Shown piece after piece: positions 7,935-15,985 of a DNA stretch of 20,109 nucleotides. This stretch comes from Nemertoderma westbladi (lineage: Eukaryota; Xenacoelomorpha; Nemertodermatida; Nemertodermatidae), in contig JAUCBJ010006346.1 of the NCBI GenBank assembly GCA_032718475.1, forward strand, positions 1 to 20,109. The letters are read 5' to 3'. The notes under the pieces are model-generated. The model made no database searches. It was not told the origin of the DNA and saw nothing but the letters and a program-made list of their open reading frames with translations. The translations under genes and the position numbers were made by a program. Within the stretch, counting starts at the first letter, position 1; the number at the start of each line of letters is the position of its first letter.

Positions 7935-8096
7935 ATGGTGATTCTTGAAGACAACGACATTTGTTTTGAGAATGTGAGGGCTTCGGTGAACAATGTTACA
8001 AATTGCATGAAATCCTTCATGACAAACTATGTGTGGGATCAGCAATCAGTTGATGTGTTGGAAAGACATTTTATTTCATATTTTGGTGCAATGTAG
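7935..8096 (+). CDS. Small 53-codon open frame, unknown
   Basis: ATG at 7935, just after the SINE's right duplication, opens 53 codons with a protein-like mix (MVILEDNDICFENVR near the start, NYVWDQQSVDVLERHF later) and ends at TAG. It has no recognised domain. It may be a further piece of LINE-A between the thumb and the zinc-knuckle tail, or chance. Confidence 0.25.
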   Translation: MVILEDNDICFENVRASVNNVTNCMKSFMTNYVWDQQSVDVLERHFISYFGAM

Positions 8097-8139
8097 TCAT
8101 ATATTACATCGCAAACACAACTCACAGATTCGATGCTCC

Positions 8140-8300
8140 TCTTAACAGTTTGAAATTGAGCGTGGTCATAGGTACAAAATAGAACGCTGTATCCGATTTT
8201 GTCAAATGTGCAATAACAATAGTATAGAAGATGAGTTTCACTTCCTTTTATAATGTAGTCAGAGTCATTTATTCAGAGTTGAGAGTAAAATATCTTGGAT
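8140..8300 (+). pseudogene. LINE-A C-terminal zinc-knuckle tail
   Basis: From 8149 the plus frame reads FEIERGHRYKIERC, then CQMCNNNSIEDEFHFLL, a stop, and C. This is the C-x2-C...H-x4-C tail (EDE.HFLL.C) that ends many animal LINE proteins. The following frame RVESKISWILLL fits the usual sequence after the knuckle. It sits in the right order and orientation to be the end of LINE-A. Confidence 0.75.
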
Positions 8301-8706
8301 ATTACTTCTCAAGGTACCCCACCAAATTATAATTATCCGAATTACATGCATGTTTATAATGCACTGATATAGTTCATTACCTGAATATTAAAAAATATAA
8401 AGAATATTATATTATTGAATATATATATATATATATTATAGAATATTACTGAAATATGGCCAAAAAGACGGAAGACAAACATATACAGCTACAGTAATTA
8501 ATAATTATCAATTATAATAACAATCTTGGGATAGGAGTAGCGCCCACCCCTACCCTCGGGTAGCAGCTATCGAAAGAGGAGCCTTCGGGTCGCCTCCGGC
8601 TTCGGCCGACTGTTTGCTTTGTTTGCTTGTAATTAATAATGAAGATAATACTGGAAACTGCACAACCTGAAAAAGCAAACTATTCAATACCAGCTGCAAG
8701 AAGTGT
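8301..8706. other. Spacer with (AT)n and a GC-rich patch
   Basis: An (AT)n microsatellite lies at about 8418-8438. A GC-rich patch at about 8537-8612 has CCCTACCCTCGGGTAGC, a small hairpin, and TCCGGCTTCGGCCGA. No gene is seen. It lies between the 3' end of LINE-A and the stop codon of the next LINE, so it may contain the 3' UTR of the latter. Confidence 0.4.
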
Positions 8707-9678
8707 CTAAGTTTCGAGTGCAAATCGAGGTAGTGCGGCTCCATCATTTACACCTGTGTACCACCAACGTGACCTGGATGATGTAAAACAGGCACATGTA
8801 GCCCTCAGCGTCGCAAACGACAGTCTGGTTCGGACCCAGCACTTTACCTGGGAGTAGGGTTTATCCCACTTTGTACTGAGGAACTCAGCCAGGCGGCGGA
8901 GGACCATGGAGTACTCTGTACCCAGAACGCCATCTACTGTGGTAACCAAAGGGGAGGAGTCAGCCTGACGTTGTGCGCAAGCGTCCAGATATTTATTTTT
9001 CTTCTCTCTTTCTGCGCTGCTCAATAGTGACTGTACTGACTTGGTAGCATAAGAGACAGGACATGTCAGAGTCAACAACTCGAATATCAAACAACGCCCA
9101 CCTCTTCTGCTGCCAGAATCCCTGCACAGATATGTAACCTCGCAGATCTTCCATGTTGTGTTGCTCGTCTGCCTCGCTCGTCCCTCGATGATGGGCTCCC
9201 TCTCTACTGATGCCTCCGAGAAGACCAGGCTAAAGAGCTCACCCTCGGCATCTCGCACCACGTTGTGACGCAATGTAACTAAACCACCCTTCTTGCAATC
9301 CAAGGCGTGGGAGAGCGTGAATGCTGAACCGTAACCATCACAATTGGTGGGTGCACCCACTATAGGACGTACATTGCGAAGATTGAGACCATCCCTAAAC
9401 TCATTGGCTGCCAGATCGAAGTGCTGTCAGCAACTCTAAGTCGGTGATGAGGCCCTTCCAATTGCTCGTCAATGAGATGGGGGTAATTTGTTCTGCACCG
9501 ATCAAGGATGTTGTCGGCGTGATCACATGCCTGCTTGGAGTGGGATTGCCGTGCCTCCTTCACAGAGCATCCATGTTCATAAAAGTTAATTTCTGATTGA
9601 CTTTTGATTGCCTCACATGCCAGTTGCATTGCGGATCGAGAAGTCTCTAGTGATGTGGTTGCTGTCTGAGTCGGATCA
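8707..9678 (-). pseudogene. REL-type (R2-like tail) LINE, C-terminal endonuclease region
   Basis: Read on the minus strand, the segment starts with PDPTQTATTSLETSRS (near 9675), passes ACEAIKSQSEIN and shifts frame near 9360. It continues with NCDGYGSAFTLSHALDCKKG, a zinc-knuckle motif of the type placed before the restriction-like endonuclease in R2-type elements. Further on come CLIFELLTLTCPVSY, AEREKKNKY, LAEFLSTKWDKPYSQV, TRLSFATLRAT and the family end NDGAALPRF before a stop at 8707. In the relatives I recall, the second knuckle residue is Cys (CDGCG); here it is Tyr. The catalytic-region stretches (usually ..PDV.. and FD.RV) read ICEV and FELL. Together with the frameshift this means an inactive copy. 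Family assignment is from memory of motif order. Confidence 0.75.
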
Positions 9679-9684
9679 GGGATT

Positions 9685-10635
9685 GTTCATTATTGTGGTT
9701 GACTATGTTCTACGCATGTCCTTAGATCATCATAATGATGATGGGGTGATGATAACTCCACCTATTGGCTCCAGAAGTCTAGGAAATCCTGCCAAGTACC
9801 TAACTGATCTAGACTTTGCTGATGACTTAGGAGTACTCTCAGAATCATTAGAGGGAGCCCAGCGGGTCCTCAGCTCATTAGAACATGCTGCTTCTAGTGT
9901 TGGTCTTTTTATTAACTCCAGAAAGACCAAAATTCTGACAGTTAACTTTGAAAGTCCTCAGCAAGTCTCTGATCGGATGAGCATAAGCTCAAAGGATGGT
10001 ATGCTTGAGCATGTGGACGACTTCTGTTACCTGGGATCATGGATCCGGAAGTCAGGTGAGGACCTTCGAATACGTAAGGGAAAGGCATGGGCAGCCTTGA
10101 ATAGGCTTTCCAGGATTTGGAAGTCACCTAGAATTAATCGGAAACTTAAGGTCCGATTATTTAGAGCAGCAGTAGTTCCAGTACTCCTCTACGGGAGTCC
10201 ATGCTGGGCTCTAACTGCTGAGGACACCAAATCTCTGGATGGCACATTCACAAGAATGCTACGCCGGGTACATTGTGTCAAGTACAATGCACACATCTCC
10301 AACCAGACACTATATAACATTGGAGGTGTCTCATTGGTTCCCCCAAGCTTGACACTAGAACAAAATCGCCTCCGCTTTGCAGGACATTGCTTTCGCCGTG
10401 AGGACCAGCCAGTGCATAATCTTGTACTTTGGCAGCCTCATGGAGTGAATAAGCATGGTGGACAGCCCATGACTTTCTTGAGACGCATCTTAAAGGACAC
10501 TGGCCTTAAAGATGCGGATGATCTAGCAAATGTCATGGGTGATAGGGAGTTGTGGCGGTGCAATTCTGTTGACAAGCCGGTACAGCATTCTTAAAAATGC
10601 AGCTGCAATGCAGCATGCCGATCCTAGTAGTAGTA
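9685..10635 (+). mobile_element. 5'-truncated (TAG)n-tailed LINE carrying an open RT frame (copy 3)
   Basis: The insertion starts inside the RT domain at FIIVVDYVLR (9686) and stays open to the stop at 10594. It has LTDLDFADDLG (catalytic box), INSRKTKILTVN, FCYLGSWIRKSGEDLRIRKG, VPVLLYGSPCWALTAEDTKS, FAGHCFRREDQPVHNL and the end VDKPVQHS. A 3' UTR of about 40 bp (GCAGCTGCAATGCAGC) and four TAG units follow. GGGATT flanks it at 9679-9684 and 10636-10641. Removing the insert and one GGGATT joins the host LINE in frame. About 300 codons without a stop argue for a fairly recent copy, but it lacks the endonuclease and N-terminal RT and cannot move alone. An upstream ATG at 9608 belongs to antisense host DNA, not to this protein. 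Confidence 0.93.
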
Positions 10636-10641
10636 GGGATT

Positions 10642-11038
10642 CCCAAGCCACCTTTGCCTACTGGTAAGGAAAGCAGCTTCCTTTCCACATTGGAAACTGA
10701 ACCACCCATAACTGCGGGAAGGAACTTGTCACGCAATGTGTTCTCTGTTGGTGTATTCAATTCCTTTGTGCTAGATGGCATCACTCACTGGAGAAATCCC
10801 CACTGAAATTGCAGTGAGCGTGTTATGGCTGAGTAAGCGGCTTGTGGTTGGTTGACTGCAATCTCTGCAAGGCATTCTATGTCAGCCTCCCACATAGAAA
10901 CCTTTGAAGATATATACTGATTTAGGAGACTGTTATCTCCAACGAATACACCCAGAGTCCTGGTACCATTCACAACACTACTCCCGTCCACATTGATGCT
11001 GAGTCCAGTGAATAAATGTCATGCAGTTGTCTCATCAC
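10642..11038 (-). pseudogene. REL-type LINE, post-RT region upstream of the insertion
   Basis: Minus-strand frames in order: FTGLSINVDGSSVVNGTRTL and GVFVGDNSLLNQYISSKVSM, then CLAEIAVNQPQAAYSAITRS and FQWGFLQ with a stop. The frame then shifts near 10785 to LRDKFLPAVMGGSVSNVERK and LLSLPVGKGGLGIP. This is the stretch between the RT palm and the endonuclease tail in this LINE group. It ends at GGLGIP, where copy 3 is inserted, and resumes at 9678. On its other side a CR1-like LINE 3' end abuts at about 11043. A TGA and one frameshift lie near 11018. Confidence 0.8.
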
Positions 11039-11042
11039 CACT

Positions 11043-11368
11043 AGATAGATAGATTTATTTATACATAATGTAAAATCAATAACAAATACACCAAACAATG
11101 TACCAGTATAAAGGTATTGTCCAACATAACATATAGGATTACCCCTAAAGCTTTGCAGCTTATTTCCAAGGGGGTCCTTTATGTTACTTGGTTACAATTA
11201 CAATATTACACTACGCTAACCTAAAACCAATATAAAACGTAATTACACTATGTACATGTACAACTTTACCGAGAGCGTGATAATGTCCGACTCAACGATA
11301 AAGATGTAATGTACAGAACAATTTAATATAAAACGTAATTACAGTATAAATAGCAAATAATTAATAAA
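11043..11368 (-). mobile_element. 3' UTR and (ATCT)n tail of the CR1-like LINE
   Basis: On the minus strand the region follows the stop codon of the CR1-like protein and ends in AAATAAATCTATCTATCTAG at 11042-11060. A short tetranucleotide tail directly after an A/T-rich 3' UTR is the usual end of CR1/L2/Jockey-type LINEs. The element therefore inserted into the REL-type LINE in the same orientation. Confidence 0.75.
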
Positions 11369-11660
11369 CTAATAACTTACTGTAGGACTATTGTACCTAT
11401 TTTTACATTGCACACAGAGGTGAGATTTAACTGCAAATTTAAAACAATGTTGATTATTTAGGTTTTTAATTTCATTAGGCAGAGCGTTCCAATTTTTAAT
11501 GGCGTTAAAAAAGAAAGTATCAGATTCAAAGGATTTACAATTCGGGAGGTAGAAGTTTGAAGCACTAGCTCTGGTACTGTAAGAGTGTGTATCGCGTACT
11601 CTGTTGAATTTTTGTTTTAGGTAATTGGGACATTTACCATTATACACTTTATGCACATGG
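11369..11660 (-). pseudogene. CR1-like LINE, C-terminus of ORF2 (distal part)
   Basis: The frame reads HKVYNGKCPNYLKQKF, RVRDTHSYSTRAS, then FFFNAIKNWNALPNEIKNLN and FKFAVKSHL before TAA. SYSTR and NWNALP.EI are the usual last motifs of CR1/Jockey-type ORF2 proteins. At the TTAA at 11661 the frame is interrupted; it joins directly, in phase, with the segment ending at 13243 on the other side of the TTAA-flanked element. Confidence 0.9.
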
Positions 11661-11664
11661 TTAA

Positions 11665-13238
11665 CCCTATTAAACCCGGGGGGGGGTCAATATGACCCTT
11701 CCCGTGGTTTTTTTATTATAATTCTGAAACAAACGCAGTTGGAATTCTGAAATTTTATGACTTTTCCTAAAAATCTATTGTCTTCCTAGTAGTGAAAACC
11801 GTTTTCAAAAATATTGGGTAGTTTTCGAGTTATAGCACCATATTTTAACCCTACTTTTGGCACTTTTTTTGAGACGTTTTTTGAAAATTACATTTCATTA
11901 AATATTAATTGTAACATCTCTATTTTTTATTTACACCGGTTTTTTGGTGTTAGCAATTGGATGGAATTCATATAAATTGATTTAGAAATTTCAAACTTGT
12001 TTTTTTCGGCGAGTGCCAAATTTTGGAGCCAGCACCAAATTTTGAAATATGTCAATTTTGTAAATTGATTGTTTGAAACTTGTTTTTTACGCAATTTGGG
12101 TTTTTTGGGGTTCTGGTTTCGATGAAATATATACGAGTGAGGTATACTGTGTGGTAAGATATACCAAGCGTATCAAACTTGTATTTTTCGGTGCTGTGTG
12201 CAAATTTTGGTGCTAGCACGAAATTTTGAAAATCCATTCAATAGATAAAATTGCTTGTGACAATTTATTTCTTGCATTTTAGAGGTTTATGGCTGTTCTG
12301 AATTCAATGGAATATATAATTATCGAACTAGACATCTCAAACTTGTATTTTTCGGAAGTGGGTGCAAAATGTGGTGCTAGCACCAAATTTTGAAAACCAT
12401 CAAATATATCAATTGATTGTGTCATCTTGTTTCTTGCGTTATACTGGTTTGTTAGGGTTCTGAATTCAATGGAATCAGTAAAAATTTCATAAGAGTTTCA
12501 TGAGAGTTATTTTTCGCCGGTGGGTGAAAATTGTTGTTTTGCACCAAATTTTGGAAAATGAGTAAATTGATCAGTAGATAGTATCATCTTGTTTCTTGCG
12601 TTGTACGGGTTTATGAGGGTCCTGAATCCGATGGAAACAATAAAAACAGCACTGGACATCGCAAACTTGTACTTTTTGGTGATGGGTACGAAATTTGGTG
12701 CTAGCACCAAAATTTGCCAAATTACGCCGAAAAATACAAGTAGCAATGATCTGGCATATTTGAAATGTATTCCATTAGAATCAGCGCCCTAGAAAACCTA
12801 AAAATGTGAATTTATAGCATCGTATAAGTGAATTAAAAATTTTGTGTTCTAACTGAAAAGTGCTGGTTACTTGTTTTTTTCATTTTTTTCCTACGCATAG
12901 AGGACTAAACAGCCATTTATGGTAATCATATCATTTTTAAATATTTTCCGATGTATTTTGCGCCCCAGAAAACCTGTATTAAAAAACAATTAGCCGAAAA
13001 ATGTAACTTTCAAATTTTGTGAAAATTGTGCACTACTTGTAATTTTGGTGCTGCAATATTACCACTCCAGTCCATTTTTTTGAAATTTTTTTTTTTCGGT
13101 CGGATCCAGACTAGTGATACCTACGTACAAACAAAAAATCAGACGTTTTCGTTAATATTTGTAGATTTTAGAGGGAGGGGTCAATATGACCCCCCCCCCG
13201 GTATTTGTACAGCATTTCATAGCCCGGTACTAATAGGG
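11665..13238. mobile_element. piggyBac-type non-autonomous element with TTAA duplications
   Basis: TTAA flanks the element at 11661-11664 and 13239-13242. The ends are CCCTATTA and TAATAGGG, inverted, and start with CCCT as piggyBac termini do. A second inverted block lies further in: GGGGGGTCAATATGACCC at about 11682-11700 and GGGGTCAATATGACCCCC at about 13177-13195. Removing the element and one TTAA restores the CR1-like frame. No transposase is encoded; short frames inside look random. The interior is a run of units of about 160 bp (11992-12735), so this is a 1.57-kb element built on a satellite-like core. Confidence 0.92.
11992..12735 (+). repeat. Satellite-like array of units of about 160 bp inside the TTAA element
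   Basis: Units begin at about 11992, 12174, 12338, 12498 and 12662, with CAAACTTGTATTTTTCGG at or near each start except the degenerate one at 12498. Each has a word like AATTTTGGTGCTAGCACCAAATTTT shortly after; GGTGCTAGCACC is a perfect palindrome. Next come TCTTGTTTCTTGCGTT and GGGTTCTGAATTCAATGGAA. The last unit is partial. Divergence between units is marked. Confidence 0.8.
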
Positions 13239-13242
13239 TTAA

Positions 13243-13983
13243 GGCGTAGCTGCTTAACTCTACTATCTAAGTTAAGTAGTCCAGATTCAGAAAAGTAATC
13301 TGGAGTTAGGTGGTGCCTAGGTTTGTAGTCTTTAATAAATCGTACTACTTTATTCTGAGCTACTTGTAATTTACATTTAAGCTGTTTGGTTAAGCCTTCA
13401 TACCAAGAAAAGCACGCATAGTCCATGTGACACTGTATTAAAGAAGAGCAAAGTAACTTGCGGGAGTCGGTGTTCAAACTATTTTTATTTCTGTATAGAA
13501 ACCTAAGCCTACTGTTAACTTTCGAAAAAATATTTTTCACTGTACTTTCTCCTGATAAGCAGTTATCCAATGTGGTGCTTAAATATTTAACTTCCTTTTT
13601 ATTTTCAATCTTATGTCCATTACTAGTGACTTCAAACTTAGTTACCTTCTTTAACTTTCTTTTGGAACCAAACAAAATAATTTCAGTCTTACCGTAGTGA
13701 ATGGATAGCTTATTATCAACCAACCACTCATTACAGGATTCTAGAACTGCACTTAACTTTTGGGAAATATGGATAGGATCTTTATGAGAGAAAATAAGAG
13801 CACTGTCGTCGGCATATAAAATGAGTTTAAAATCGGGATCTATACTACTTATCATATCATTTACATAGCATACAAAAAGCAGAGGACCTAATATACCTCC
13901 TTGCGGTACACCACAGGTAATCTCTTGTACAGTAGACTGCGATTTGCTAATGACTACAGTTTGACCTCTGTCTGACAGGTAGG
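13243..13983 (-). pseudogene. CR1-like LINE, RT motifs B to thumb
   Basis: In one frame from about 13983: YLSDRGQTVVISKSQS, TCGVPQGGILGPLLFVCYVN (motif B), ILYADDSALIF (catalytic motif C), DNKLSIHYGKTEIILFGS, EVKYLSTTLDNCLSGE, LIQCHMDYACFSWYEGL, LQVAQNKVVRFI and LDSRVKQLRLN. The frame is uninterrupted for about 245 codons up to the TTAA insertion. The catalytic YADD is intact. It joins the 13987-14338 segment through a frameshift and a small deletion. Confidence 0.92.
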
Positions 13984-13986
13984 AAA

Positions 13987-14338
13987 ACTACACCCATCAG
14001 GCCTAACTTACCAAGCAGAATTTCGTGATCTACAGTATCGAAAGCCTTTTGTAGGTCCAACATTACCATACCAGTATATAAACCCTTTGCGTTATTACAT
14101 CTAATTGTATCAGTTAAGTTAATAAGGCAGGTGTCTGTAGAATATGATTTACGAAAGCCGGACTGAAGTTCATAGATCAGATTTAGCCTACTAAGATGTG
14201 CTTCCAGCTGTAGAAAAACAGAACGTTCTAGAATTTTAGATACAATACTTAAGATACTAACAGGTCTGTAATTACAGGGTTCTACTTTACTATTCTTGTT
14301 ATACAGAGGAACAACCTTAGCTAATTTCAATTCGACTA
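13987..14338 (-). pseudogene. CR1-like LINE, N-terminal RT motifs
   Basis: The frame reads LVELKLAKVVPLYNKN, EPCNYRPVSILSIVSKILER, YELQSGFRKSYSTDTCLINL and MLDLQKAFDTVDHEILLGKL, which are RT fingers and palm motif A with the catalytic Asp. After GLMGV about ten residues are missing and the frame shifts before YLSDRG. Upstream, the sequence stops at 14338 where the mini foldback begins. The endonuclease domain is absent, so the copy is 5'-truncated or cut there. Confidence 0.9.
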
Positions 14339-14340
14339 AT

Positions 14341-14430
14341 GACAATTCGTACACGGCCAATTCGTAACTGGAAAATTCGTACCCAGAATTTTTTTATGAT
14401 GGGCACGAATTGTCCAGGTATGAATTGTCT
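14341..14430. mobile_element. Mini foldback built of 15-bp units
   Basis: Three consecutive 15-bp units on the left (GACAATTCGTACACG, GCCAATTCGTAACTG, GAAAATTCGTACCCA), a 15-bp A/T-rich spacer, then two inverted units (GGGCACGAATTGTCC, AGGTATGAATTGTCT) and the start of a third. Unit length and the core GACAATTCG are the same as in the larger foldback at 15598-15956. It abuts the 5' end of the CR1-like LINE. No target duplication is evident. Confidence 0.75.
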
Positions 14431-14695
14431 GGATACAGATAATGTAGGTTTTTTTCTAGAACAAATATTTGACCTTCTAACAGTAGGATTGTGGCAATTT
14501 TTATTTCCGATTGCTATATCTGGTATCAGTATACTCTTGCAGTAGAGATATAGCATATAGATAAAATAAACCAGCATACAGTCAGACAGTCATAAGCAGT
14601 ACAAGAGTGAGGCAATCAGACAGCAGTAGCCAAAACTTAAAGAAAAGCAGAGCTACCTAGCGGGTATTCCGAGTATGCTTTCTAGCATAGTTCAC
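14431..14695. other. Unassigned spacer
   Basis: No recognised coding or repeat content. Short imperfect repeats of CAGACAG/CAGTC type occur at about 14579-14625. It could include the 3' non-coding part of the Gypsy element. Confidence 0.35.
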
Positions 14696-14867
14696 AAATA
14701 ATCTGGAGGGCGGGTGAAGGTGGGTTTCAGTCAGTCGATGGAAAAAGTTTCAGTTCAACCACACATTTCGAGTTTAAAAGTCTTCAGTCCTTGAAATAGG
14801 ACCTTGAAGGGGCCTGGATAAGGGCGTTCGAAGGGCGTCCAGTGGGCATCTTCCGGATGAATACATA
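14696..14867 (-). pseudogene. Ty3/Gypsy pol, C-terminal (GPY/F-type) module
   Basis: The minus frame from 14850 reads DAHWTPFERPYPGPFKVL, then TFKLEMCG, a stop, TETFSID, a stop, and LKPTFTR. The order 'D.....PF..PY.GPF.VL' with a later 'ID.LKP' is the GPY/F module that ends Gypsy-type integrases. Two in-frame TGA codons and a one-base loss before DAHW show decay. It continues the integrase core at 15053-15597 across the 178-bp insertion. Confidence 0.82.
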
Positions 14868-15045
14868 AGATAAGATAAGATAATAATGTTCTTTTATTCA
14901 CAAATACTTCTAAAAGCCTTATTAGGGCTATGAAGGCAGTATAAGCAATACATAGTACACGATACTTATAATTAAGGTGAATAAGCGTCTATAAACAAAC
15001 AGCTGTCTTAGACAGACTGAGTTACCTATGGTAGACCACCTCGCC
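14868..15045 (-). mobile_element. 178-bp short retroposon with (TTATC)n tail
   Basis: ATACATA flanks it at 14861-14867 and 15046-15052, a 7-bp target duplication. On the minus strand the insert starts GGCGAGGTGGTCTACC and ends with AATAAAAG, ATTATTATC and three TTATC units. That looks like a LINE 3' UTR or SINE with a pentanucleotide tail. Its body has no coding capacity. Removing it joins the Gypsy frame (STYV continues to FIRK). Confidence 0.8.
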
Positions 15046-15052
15046 ATACATA

Positions 15053-15597
15053 CGTGGAATCTCGAAGTTACGGCAGAACCGATGATGGAGTTAGTCTGTG
15101 GTGCTATGATGGCACCGCAGCGAAAGGGCCGAACGAATCCCATAGTTGAGGGAGGATTGTGGATGGTGATTGATGCTGGCCCCTCTTAGTCGGGGGGAGG
15201 AACTCACCAGGGACAGTGAGGGGTGCGCCATACACCAGCTTGGTGGAGGAGGTGCCCAAGTCATCCTTGGAGGCAGTTTGGATGCCAAGAAAGTCCCACA
15301 GCAACTCGTTGACCCAATCGGGGCTGGTGAGCGAGGCATGCAGGGCAGAGTTGAGGTGCCAGTGGAATCATTCCCCCTGTCCATTCACCTGCAGGTGGTA
15401 GCCCATGGTGCGATGCAGCTGGGTGCCCAGCAGCTGGTTGATGGCCGACAAGAGCTGGGAGGTAATCTCCAGACCATCAGACCAGACCGGAACGCAAAAC
15501 AAGGATATCCAGATCGTGATGAAGGCACAGGCGCAGGTTTCAGTGGATGACTCAGCGAGGGGTGCCACCTCTGGTGACCGAGTAAAATGGTCCACCA
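15053..15597 (-). pseudogene. Ty3/Gypsy-type integrase core, decayed
   Basis: The frame from about 15595 reads VDHFTRSPEVAPL, ETCACAFITIWISLF, LSAINQLLGTQLHRT and GYHLQVNGQGE. A TGA replaces the Arg codon after the Glu, followed by FHWHLNSAL, DWVNELLWDFLGIQTA and KLVYGAPLTVPGEF. These are the standard landmarks of a Gypsy integrase core: VDRFTRWPE, HPQANG.VERFHR and the YG..L.LPGEF end. The Glu of the DDE triad is kept, while the usual TDRG loop is damaged. It is one stretch of pol only, with no LTR, protease or RT seen nearby. Its role would have been insertion of the cDNA copy; it is inactive. Confidence 0.88.
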
Positions 15598-15956
15598 GGA
15601 TGTTGGACAATTCGTTCCCATAATTCGGTCCCGGACAATTCGGTCCCGGACAATTCGGTCCCAGACAATTCGGTCCCGGATAATTCGGTCCCGGACAATT
15701 CGGTCCCGGACAATTTGGTCCCGGACAATTCGGTCCCGGACAATTCGGTCCCGGACAATTCGGTCCCATTATTAATATGCATGTTTTGGGACCGAATTGT
15801 CCTAGTCAGTATCCGGACATTTCGGTCCCTAACAATTCGGTCCCAAAACACGAAATTAATGGGACTGAATTGTCCGGAACCGAATTGTCCGGGACCGAAT
15901 TGTCCGGGACCAAATTGTCCGGACCGAATTGTCTGGGACCGAATTGTCCTGCTTCC
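15598..15956. mobile_element. 359-bp foldback element of 15-bp units, 9-bp target duplication
   Basis: The left arm has about 11 tandem copies of GGACAATTCGGTCCC. A centre of about 15-20 bp (ATTATTAATATGCATG) follows, then one inverted unit, a short unique part, and six more inverted units (GGGACCGAATTGTCC). The ends are GGATGTTGGACAATTCG and, in reverse complement, GGAAGCAGGACAATTCG. GGTCCACCA flanks it at 15589-15597 and 15957-15965. Removing it lets the Gypsy integrase read through in phase. Long arms made of short tandem units are the defining trait of foldback transposons (Drosophila FB; sea urchin TU elements, also described with 15-bp units, from memory). No transposase is encoded. The apparent Pro-Asn-Cys-Pro-Gly frames are by-products of the repeat. 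Confidence 0.93.
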
Positions 15957-15985
15957 GGTCCACCATTGTGAGGAGGTAGGTGGAC
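15957..15985 (-). pseudogene. Gypsy integrase, short piece upstream of the foldback
   Basis: The minus strand reads STYLLTMVD, the usual '.YLLTIVDRFTRWPE' stretch. It joins in phase to VDHFTR on the other side of the foldback. It is bounded on its upstream side by the tail of LINE copy 4. Confidence 0.75.

Noticed and set aside
9608-9684. N-terminal 26 codons of the frame beginning at ATG 9608
   Set aside because: These codons are antisense to the host LINE; the inserted LINE starts only at 9685, after the GGGATT duplication.
12507-13298. Short open frames inside the TTAA element as a transposase
   Set aside because: Frames are under 100 codons, lie on both strands over satellite-like repeats and carry no DDE-type motifs.
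15170-15550. 126-codon plus-strand frame
   Set aside because: It is the antisense shadow of the Gypsy integrase, whose minus-strand motifs are clear.
15600-15770. CRISPR array
   Set aside because: Units are contiguous 15-mers without spacers, and the context is eukaryotic.
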